Shown piece by piece: positions 7,831 to 13,280 of a DNA stretch of 13,280 nucleotides. The position numbers were made by a program, and so were the translations under genes. The DNA comes from Bacteroidota bacterium (GTDB lineage Bacteria; Bacteroidota; Rhodothermia; Rhodothermales; UBA10348). The stretch is taken from the NCBI GenBank assembly GCA_004356265.1, contig SMXK01000213.1:1-13280 (forward strand). The letters run 5' to 3'. Numbering within the stretch: position 1 is the first letter of the stretch; every line of letters starts with the position of its first letter. Below the pieces are notes generated by a model. It had not been told where the DNA came from. It worked only from the letters and a program-made list of their open reading frames with translations, and made no database searches.

Positions 7831-7872
7831 GCAAAAAAGAATGGAGCCGCGCCATTTATGGCGCGGCTCCAT
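7831..7872 (-). terminator. Strong intrinsic terminator of the dcw cluster
   Basis: ATGGAGCCGCGCCAT (7841-7855) and its exact reverse complement (7858-7872) form a 15-bp GC-rich perfect stem. On the minus strand it is followed by TCTTTTTTG (7832-7840). The plus strand has no T-run after the stem, so it works one way, ending transcription that comes through ftsZ. Confidence 0.92.
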
Positions 7873-8004
7873 CTAACCGAACCAATACCATCGCACTCAA
7901 ATGCAGCGCTGGAAGAAAAATACTTCCCACTCGCCAATGCGACTCGCGACCCTGCTCGGAGGTCGCAGAGCGGGACTGGAGTTCCACTCCGTATTCGGTT
8001 CGTC

Positions 8005-8026
8005 GCCTTCCGACCCCTCGGAAGGC
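8005..8026 (-). other. Stable hairpin just after ftsZ, not a terminator
   Basis: GCCTTCCGA (8005-8013) and TCGGAAGGC (8018-8026) form a perfect 9-bp stem with a 4-nt loop, starting 18 nt after the ftsZ stop. No T-run follows on either strand. It may protect the mRNA 3' end or form the start of a 3'-derived small RNA; this is inference. Confidence 0.6.
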
Positions 8027-8043
8027 AATTTCACAGAGGGTTA

Positions 8044-9300
8044 TCAGTCCATCATCTTTCTTAAAAATGCTGGCATATCATCGTCCGTCTTGAGCGAAGT
8101 GTCGACTTCATCTAACTCGTCTGCATTGAGTCGACGGATCCGTGGCTCGCCCGGTGCTAATCCATCAACAGACTCTAATTCAGAAGAACCAAGTCTATTC
8201 CCGCGACGAACGTATGCTGGTGTATCCAGATGTTTGAGGTTTTCCTCGCCTTTATAACCGTAAACAGGAAGAGCCGCCTGCAACGGAACGATCGTGCGTT
8301 TCAACTGCTCTGTCGCGGCACCGCGTTCGTCGAAGCCGGTAGCGATTACTGTAATCCGGAGATCGTCACCCATATTTTTGTCAATGACGGTTCCGAAAAT
8401 AACCTCAACGTCATCCCCTGCTTCCCGCTGAATAATGCTGGTGGCTGCCGTAGCCTCCCGGATACCCAACGACGGGCCGGCTGTAATATTGACCAGTACG
8501 TTGGTCGCTCCCCGGATCGAAATACCATCCAACAGCGGACTCGACAACGCCTCTGTGGCTGCCGTTTCAGCTCTACCTTCACCTGATGCGGTCGCGGCGC
8601 CCATAAGCGCGGTACCCCCATTTTGCATGGTCGTTTTGACATCCGCAAAGTCCAGGTTAATAAGGCCATGAACTGTGATCAGATCGCTGATACCCCTGGT
8701 TGCGTTGTACAACACATCGTCGGCGGCCTGAAAAGCCTCTACCAGTGTTGTGTCGGCCTCCGAGATGTCGAGTAGACGTTCGTTCGGAATGACGATCAGT
8801 GTGTCGATTGAATTCCGAAGAGCCTCCAATCCGGCCGCAGCAGATTCACGACGTCGCCTGCCCTCGCAATCGAACGGTTTCGTCACGATAGCAACCGATA
8901 AGATTCCTAATTCTTTTGCAATCGAAGCCACGATTGGTACGCCGCCAGTACCTGTACCACCTCCCATTCCTGCAGTAATAAAGACCATGTCGTATCCCGA
9001 CAAAGCTTTTTCGATTTCGGCTCGGTTTTCTTCGATAGCCTGAGAACCGACGTTGGGGCGTGCGCCAGCTCCAAGACCTTTCGTCAAACCAATCCCTGCC
9101 TGAATTTTGTTTGGTGCCAGATTCTCTGAGAGCGCCTGTGCATCGGTATTAATTGCGTAAAATTCGACGCCGGGCATACCGTGTCGAATCATGTTATTAA
9201 CTGCATTGCCGCCACCACCACCGACGCCAATCACACAGATTTGTGCCTCCTCATTCTCCGCATCGTCGAACGCGAAATTTGAGTCGAATAAACTTTCCAT
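8044..9300 (-). CDS. ftsZ: Cell division GTPase FtsZ
   Basis: A 418-residue tubulin homologue that polymerises at midcell to form the Z-ring. Visible motifs are the nucleotide-binding G25-V-G-G-G-G-G-N-A, the tubulin signature GGGTGTG at 113-119, and the T7 loop N-L-D-F-A-D-V-K at 215-222, which completes the GTPase site of the neighbouring subunit. The folded core ends near 330. A tail of about 85 residues ends in the conserved peptide M-P-A-F-L-R-K (409-415), which binds FtsA. A second similar motif, D-T-P-A-Y-V-R-R (359-366), sits at the start of the tail. The start is supported by GGAGG 5 nt upstream (9306-9310), one of the two clearest ribosome sites in the window. It is the last gene of the cluster; stops TGA and TAA are adjacent in frame. 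Confidence 0.98.
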   Translation of the reverse strand: MESLFDSNFAFDDAENEEAQICVIGVGGGGGNAVNNMIRHGMPGVEFYAINTDAQALSENLAPNKIQAGIGLTKGLGAGARPNVGSQAIEENRAEIEKALSGYDMVFITAGMGGGTGTGGVPIVASIAKELGILSVAIVTKPFDCEGRRRRESAAAGLEALRNSIDTLIVIPNERLLDISEADTTLVEAFQAADDVLYNATRGISDLITVHGLINLDFADVKTTMQNGGTALMGAATASGEGRAETAATEALSSPLLDGISIRGATNVLVNITAGPSLGIREATAATSIIQREAGDDVEVIFGTVIDKNMGDDLRITVIATGFDERGAATEQLKRTIVPLQAALPVYGYKGEENLKHLDTPAYVRRGNRLGSSELESVDGLAPGEPRIRRLNADELDEVDTSLKTDDDMPAFLRKMMD

Positions 9301-9391
9301 TTTAACCTCCAGTCGTCTTGTAGACGTTATTCATTCTATCGCCTCGGATCGAGCAATCCCGAGACGCCCTATTGACGTGGTCTTCCTCGCC
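9301..9391 (-). promoter_or_regulatory. ftsA-ftsZ spacer with strong RBS, small hairpin and -10-like box
   Basis: This 91-nt gap is the longest within the cluster. On the minus strand it carries TAGAAT (9333-9338), five of six matches to a -10 box but with no good -35 at 17-18 nt. Then comes a 5-bp hairpin CGTCT-ACA-AGACG (9314-9326), then GGAGG (9306-9310) before the ftsZ ATG. A private ftsZ promoter would fit the need for higher FtsZ levels, but this is only suggestive. Confidence 0.35.
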
Positions 9392-10654
9392 CTAAAGCTC
9401 GTCAAACCATGTTTTCATTCTTGTTGCAATATTTCTCACCAGCGTGTCACCGGATGCACCGTCTTCTCCGTACTCCACCATGTCAGATCTGAACGGCGTA
9501 CCTCCGATCAATTCGGGGCGTAAACCGTATAAAACCAGGCCGACACCGGTAGCGAATTTCGGGTCACTTACCTCTGCCACAAGGCCACCAGACAGACCCA
9601 TAGGCACACCGATTCTGGATTCTAATCCCAATATTTTGGCGGCCAACTCATCTGTACCTGGAATCAGCGATCCGCCGCCGGTAAGTACCACACCGGCCGA
9701 GAGGTGCCGTGAGTAACCACTTCGCTTGATTTCAATAGCGGCGATTTCCAGAATTTCCTCCATGCGAGGCTGGATGATCTGAGCCAGAGTACTGCTGCCG
9801 ATTCGTTTCTCATTCCGTCCCCCTATCCCCGGGATGGTGATTTCTTCGTCCTCTCCGATCCCGGCCATGGTGACCCCGAACCCGCATTTGAGTTTCTCCG
9901 CCTGATCCCGCATCACACCGAGTCCTTTGCGGATATCGTCTGTGACTTTGTTGCCCGCGACGGCAACGACTGCCGTATGCCGGATGGTATTGTCTTCGAA
10001 AACGGCAATATCCGTGGTTCCGCCACCGATATCAATGAGCGCAACACCGACCTCTTTTTCATCTCTATGAAGCACTGCGAACGAAGAGCCTAATGGTTCC
10101 AACACAATGTCCGCCACGTGATAACCAGCCTTTTCGATACACCGGTAAATATTCTTGGCCGCGGATACCAGCCCCGTGATAATGTGCACGTTGGCCTCGA
10201 GTCTGACGCCATTCATACCTATAGGATCGATTACACCATCCTGCCCATCCACAATAAATTCCTGCGGGATCACGTGTAAAATTTCTCTATCGGCCGGCAT
10301 GGCGACATGTGTTGTGTCCTCCAGAAGTCGCTGCACGTCAGACTCAGCGATTACACCGTCACTGTGCGAAATCGTAACCACTCCACGAGATTGAAAACTT
10401 TGTACATGGTCTCCGGCAATCCCAACTATGACCTTATGGACATCTACACCAGCCATGCGCTCTGCTTCCGATACTGCCTCCTGAACTGCCAGCACCGTTT
10501 TATCGATGTTTACAACAACGCCGCGGTTCAGGCCGTCAGAAGGCGCAACGCCCACCCCGAGGATGTTTACCCTGTTTAAATCATCGGTTGAGGCAACAAC
10601 CGCACACACTTTCGTCGTCCCTATATCGAGGCCGACAACAATTTTTTCGTTCAT
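9392..10654 (-). CDS. ftsA: Cell division protein FtsA, actin-like membrane tether of FtsZ
   Basis: A 420-residue actin-fold ATPase that anchors FtsZ filaments to the membrane. Phosphate-binding loop 1 is G-L-D-I-G-T-T-K (8-15). The SHS2/1C subdomain follows, with S-R-G-V-V-T-I-S and the E-I-L-H-V-I-P-Q-E-F block. Phosphate loop 2 reads L-I-D-I-G-G-G-T-T-D-I-A, and the adenosine motif V-V-L-T-G-G-G-S-L-I-P-G lies in the C-terminal half. The last residues (V-R-N-I-A-T-R-M-K-T-W-F-D-E-L) form the amphipathic membrane-targeting helix. Length is typical. It starts 34 nt after ftsQ without a clear Shine-Dalgarno. Confidence 0.97.
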   Translation of the reverse strand: MNEKIVVGLDIGTTKVCAVVASTDDLNRVNILGVGVAPSDGLNRGVVVNIDKTVLAVQEAVSEAERMAGVDVHKVIVGIAGDHVQSFQSRGVVTISHSDGVIAESDVQRLLEDTTHVAMPADREILHVIPQEFIVDGQDGVIDPIGMNGVRLEANVHIITGLVSAAKNIYRCIEKAGYHVADIVLEPLGSSFAVLHRDEKEVGVALIDIGGGTTDIAVFEDNTIRHTAVVAVAGNKVTDDIRKGLGVMRDQAEKLKCGFGVTMAGIGEDEEITIPGIGGRNEKRIGSSTLAQIIQPRMEEILEIAAIEIKRSGYSRHLSAGVVLTGGGSLIPGTDELAAKILGLESRIGVPMGLSGGLVAEVSDPKFATGVGLVLYGLRPELIGGTPFRSDMVEYGEDGASGDTLVRNIATRMKTWFDEL

Positions 10655-10688
10655 AACGATTTACTGGTTTTATGACCGGATCTGCACA

Positions 10689-11444
10689 TCACGGAGTGTT
10701 TTCCCGGGAGACTATCTGGCTGGCGTAACGGAGGTCAAGCGACTCATAACGGGTATTCTGCGCCGGCACCATATTCTGGTACCAGAATGCCCGGAGTCGC
10801 TTGAGTTTTTTTATAAATTCAGTCGATCCCAATTGAACCGGAATTGCACCATGGTTTCCGGCAGGCTCGAGCCTTAATCCGATCTGATCTGATTTTAGAG
10901 ATACTTCAGAAATCAGGTCGTCGGTTTCGGTAATATTGTCTGCAAGTGCGAGAAGAAGTTCTTGTACCACAACATTGTTCACGTGCCCGTCTGAGGCCTC
11001 GTTCACATCGTATCCGTGAAAAATCGGAACATCGTGAAAAGACGTATCCCGGAATGGCATGTGGCGTCCGGACTTGTCCAGGTACACGATTGGCCTGCCA
11101 TTTTTATCCAGAACAAGTAATTCCGGTTTCCGCTCCCGGATGTTGATTCTGAGAGTCCCGTTCGGAAATCTCGAAATTGACGCTGTCTGAACCCAAGGGT
11201 GTTTTTCAACACGACCACCGAGCTCGCTGGCGTTCGTCTTATATATTTTCTGACCGATCTGCAAGTCAGCCAGTGCGAGAATCTCAGACTCACCAGCGTC
11301 TACTGCGCCATGAACCTCAATGCGTGCAACGTTTATGCTCAGAAACCAGCCGAGGACGCCCAGCCCCAGAACGATCAGTCCCAGCAGGCCAATCCCATGC
11401 AGGTAACCCGAGCGTTTGATATATCCGTGGAGATATTCAGTCAT
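10689..11444 (-). CDS. ftsQ: Cell division protein FtsQ/DivIB
   Basis: A 251-residue bitopic membrane protein of the divisome, which links FtsL/FtsB to the rest of the complex. A short cytoplasmic N-terminus is followed by one membrane helix at about 16-38 (G-L-L-G-L-I-V-L-G-L-G-V-L-G-W-F-L). A POTRA domain begins with A-R-I-E-V-H-G and includes H-P-W-V-Q-T-A-S-I-S-R-F-P-N-G-T-L-R-I-N-I-R-E-R-K-P, a well-known FtsQ pattern. A beta-rich C-terminal domain closes the protein. Its ATG overlaps the murC stop as ATGA (11441-11444). The position between murC and ftsA supports the assignment, which POTRA sequence alone would leave open. Confidence 0.93.
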   Translation of the reverse strand: MTEYLHGYIKRSGYLHGIGLLGLIVLGLGVLGWFLSINVARIEVHGAVDAGESEILALADLQIGQKIYKTNASELGGRVEKHPWVQTASISRFPNGTLRINIRERKPELLVLDKNGRPIVYLDKSGRHMPFRDTSFHDVPIFHGYDVNEASDGHVNNVVVQELLLALADNITETDDLISEVSLKSDQIGLRLEPAGNHGAIPVQLGSTEFIKKLKRLRAFWYQNMVPAQNTRYESLDLRYASQIVSRENTP

Positions 11445-12913
11445 CGATCGGTACCGTAATATTTCAGTTCGGACGGATCCCGCGAACCTGCCCCGTCCGC
11501 TCCTTCTTCAAGAATAGAAACAAGTGCCCGGCTGTATCGCCAGATATCTCCAGCACCTAGAGCCAGGACCACGTCCCCTGGTTGTGACATGCCCCGAACG
11601 TATTCCGGCATCTGCTGCTTGTCCGCGATATAATGCACCTCTCTATGGCCGAATGATCTGGCAAACTCGGCGATCAGGGAGCCGTTTACGCCGGGAATCG
11701 GCTCTTCCCGGGCCGGATAAATATCCATAAAAACAGCTACGTCGGCGTCGAAAAACGAACGCCCAAAGGCCTCACCGAAATCACGGGTGCGTGAGTACAA
11801 ATGTGGTTGGAATACAGCGATGATTCTGGAATCCGGCCAGCATTTGCGTGCCGCTTCAAGGGTGGCCCGTACTTCCGTGGGATGATGGGCATAATCATCA
11901 ACCACACGGACATCAGACACATATCCGATTTCATCCATCCGCCGCTGAACGCCACTAAATTCAGCCAGTCCGCTACAGATGTCGTCAAACTTCATTTCAA
12001 GTTCTAACCCGATAGCAATCGAAGCCAGCGCATTTCGAACGTTGTGAATTCCAGGGGCTTTTATCGTTGCCTGGCCCAATGTGTCCCCATTGAAGACAAC
12101 ATCGAAAGACATCGTCATTCCGTCCTGCTTAATATTTTCTGCCCGCAGATGAGCCTGCCGGGACGTTCCATAAGTGAAAATCCGGCGATCAATTTTATTC
12201 ACGATTGACTGCACGCACGGGTCGTCCAGACAGATGATCGCCACCCCGTAGAATGGAATGCTGTTCGCATACTGTACGAATGCGCCCAGTATGTCGTCCA
12301 GATCTGAATAGGTATCCAGATGGTCTTCTTCGATGTTTGTGATAACTGCAATGGATGGTGTCAGTCGCAAAAAAGTTCGATCGTACTCATCCGCCTCGAC
12401 GACGATGATATCGCCACCACCAGACATGGCGTTCGTGCCAAATACTGATACCTTTCCTCCGACAATAACCGTCGGGTCGAAACCACCGGCGGCAACAACC
12501 GACCCTGTTATCGACGTCGTGGTAGTTTTCCCATGCGTCCCGGCAATTCCGATACCGTATTTACTCCGTATCAATTCGCCCAACATGACAGACCTGGGAA
12601 TGAGTGGTATTCGATTGGCTTCCGCGGCTCGGGTCTCCGGGTTTATGGTCGGTTCAATCGCCGATGAGTATACAACGACGTCCGGCTCCCCGATATTTTC
12701 TGCACTGTGACCTTCAAAAACGGTCGCTCCGATTTCGCTCAATCGTGTTGTGACATCGCTGAGTTCCAGATCTGATCCCGTCACGTGATATCCTCGTGAA
12801 ACTAGTACTTCAGCGATCGAACTCATGCCGATACCACCAATTCCCACCATGTGAATGGTCTTGATCCGTCCGAATGTCGGCTGGCGACGAGGGGTTCGGG
12901 GCATTGATTTCAT
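11441..12913 (-). CDS. murC: UDP-N-acetylmuramate--L-alanine ligase MurC
   Basis: A 490-residue cytoplasmic Mur ligase that adds L-alanine to UDP-MurNAc with ATP, the first amino-acid step of the peptidoglycan stem. The Rossmann-like N-terminal domain carries H-M-V-G-I-G-G-I-G-M-S (21-31). The ATP P-loop G-T-H-G-K-T-T-T-T is at 125-133. Central-domain E-A-D-E-Y-D and N-I-E-E-D-H-L-D-T-Y follow, then the C-terminal D-D-Y-A-H-H-P-T-E motif diagnostic of MurC. The first ATG is favoured by GGGGAGG about 8 nt upstream and by its ATGA overlap with murG; Met4 is an alternative. Length is slightly above the usual 460-480. Confidence 0.97.
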   Translation of the reverse strand: MKSMPRTPRRQPTFGRIKTIHMVGIGGIGMSSIAEVLVSRGYHVTGSDLELSDVTTRLSEIGATVFEGHSAENIGEPDVVVYSSAIEPTINPETRAAEANRIPLIPRSVMLGELIRSKYGIGIAGTHGKTTTTSITGSVVAAGGFDPTVIVGGKVSVFGTNAMSGGGDIIVVEADEYDRTFLRLTPSIAVITNIEEDHLDTYSDLDDILGAFVQYANSIPFYGVAIICLDDPCVQSIVNKIDRRIFTYGTSRQAHLRAENIKQDGMTMSFDVVFNGDTLGQATIKAPGIHNVRNALASIAIGLELEMKFDDICSGLAEFSGVQRRMDEIGYVSDVRVVDDYAHHPTEVRATLEAARKCWPDSRIIAVFQPHLYSRTRDFGEAFGRSFFDADVAVFMDIYPAREEPIPGVNGSLIAEFARSFGHREVHYIADKQQMPEYVRGMSQPGDVVLALGAGDIWRYSRALVSILEEGADGAGSRDPSELKYYGTDR

Positions 12914-13280
12914 GCTGTATACCTCCCCGATAATTTCAGTACATCGTCTGCGATTATTGAAGCCGCATCCGGACTGCCATGTTGTAATGCCGAGGCGGAA
13001 ATCCGTGCCAGCTCCTTCTCATCTTCCCACAACTCTTCCCAGACCTCGTACAGCTGGGTGTTCATTTTGGACTCGGGCAACATTCGCGCTGCGCCTGCCT
13101 CGACCATACTTTCAGCATTTCGGGTCTGATGGTCTTCAGCTACATTGGGTGACGGTATTAGAATAGAAGGTGTTCCGGTGATCATTAACTCACTACATGT
13201 TAAAGCACCAGAACGACATATCGCAAGGTCGGCAACCGCGTAGGCGTAATCCATGCGGTCTATAAACTTCATGAGTCGAA
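12910..13280 (-). CDS. murG: MurG lipid II synthase, partial (C-terminal part only)
   Basis: The frame is open to the window edge; about 123 C-terminal residues are visible. MurG transfers GlcNAc from UDP-GlcNAc to lipid I on the inner face of the membrane, giving lipid II. The visible part shows the C-terminal GT28 donor-binding region: M-D-Y-A-Y-A-V-A-D-L, then C-R-S-G-A-L-T-C-S-E-L and P-S-I-L-I-P-S-P-N-V-A-E-D-H-Q-T-R-N-A, the MurG signature with the E-D-H-Q-T-x-N-A block. Its stop overlaps the murC start by 4 nt. The true start is upstream of the window; methionines near 13272 are internal. Confidence 0.95.
   Translation of the reverse strand, partial: RLMKFIDRMDYAYAVADLAICRSGALTCSELMITGTPSILIPSPNVAEDHQTRNAESMVEAGAARMLPESKMNTQLYEVWEELWEDEKELARISASALQHGSPDAASIIADDVLKLSGRYTA

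Larger units (their letters stand above)
7757..8043. other. Non-coding region: ftsZ 3' region and leader of the membrane protein gene
   Basis: No gene is visible. From right to left on the minus strand it holds three structures. The first is a 9-bp hairpin with a CCCC/GGGG loop (8005-8026) 18 nt after the ftsZ stop. The second is a 6-bp stem GCGACC/GGTCGC (7946-7966) whose loop can pair with bases just upstream. The third is the terminator at 7831-7872. The remaining 74 nt before the membrane protein gene are AT-rich and could carry its promoter, but I see no clear box. Confidence 0.7.

Noticed and set aside
7841..7872. Perfect palindrome as a bidirectional terminator or mobile-element end
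   Set aside because: Only the minus strand has a T-run; there is no transposase or target duplication, and no second copy in the window.

Overview
The window looks like chromosomal DNA of a Gram-negative bacterium of the Bacteroidota/Rhodothermota (FCB) assemblage. The clues are a BtuB-BtuG type vitamin B12 receptor pair with a surface-lipoprotein beta-propeller, a division cluster in the order murG-murC-ftsQ-ftsA-ftsZ, proteins with outer-membrane roles (TonB-dependent receptor, TolC, MlaC-like), and weak Shine-Dalgarno signals at several genes. Base composition appears close to balanced. The phylum is an inference from gene content; no marker was compared against a database. I see no mobile element, CRISPR array, tRNA or rRNA.

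Left part (1-3810, minus strand): a B12-uptake operon. It is transcribed leftwards from about position 3707 through a cobalamin riboswitch (3476-3691) and an intrinsic terminator (3376-3407) whose U-tract runs directly into the start codon of btuB. Then follow btuB (TonB-dependent receptor), a BtuG-like lipoprotein overlapping it by an ATGA, and, 5 nt further on, a Bfd-like [2Fe-2S] protein cut by the window edge. The riboswitch ties the whole operon to cobalamin supply. The iron-sulfur protein is the unexpected member.

Middle part (3838-6057, plus strand): a TolC-family outer-membrane protein followed by an MlaC-like periplasmic lipid carrier. The pair suggests an MCE/Mla lipid-transport route that uses a TolC-like channel, but no MCE, permease or ATPase gene is in the window. 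Convergent to it (6122-7756, minus strand) is an unusual protein. It has a secreted domain resembling a glycoside-hydrolase-2 barrel without a recognisable active site, fused to about six membrane helices. Its 3' end carries three copies of a 14-16 bp tandem repeat.

Right part (7831-13280, minus strand): the end of a dcw (division and cell wall) cluster: murG (partial), murC, ftsQ, ftsA, ftsZ. MurG and MurC make and feed peptidoglycan precursor; FtsQ, FtsA and FtsZ build the divisome. murG/murC and murC/ftsQ overlap by 4 nt. After ftsZ comes a roughly 200-nt 3' region with two further hairpins, ending in a very strong 15-bp intrinsic terminator.
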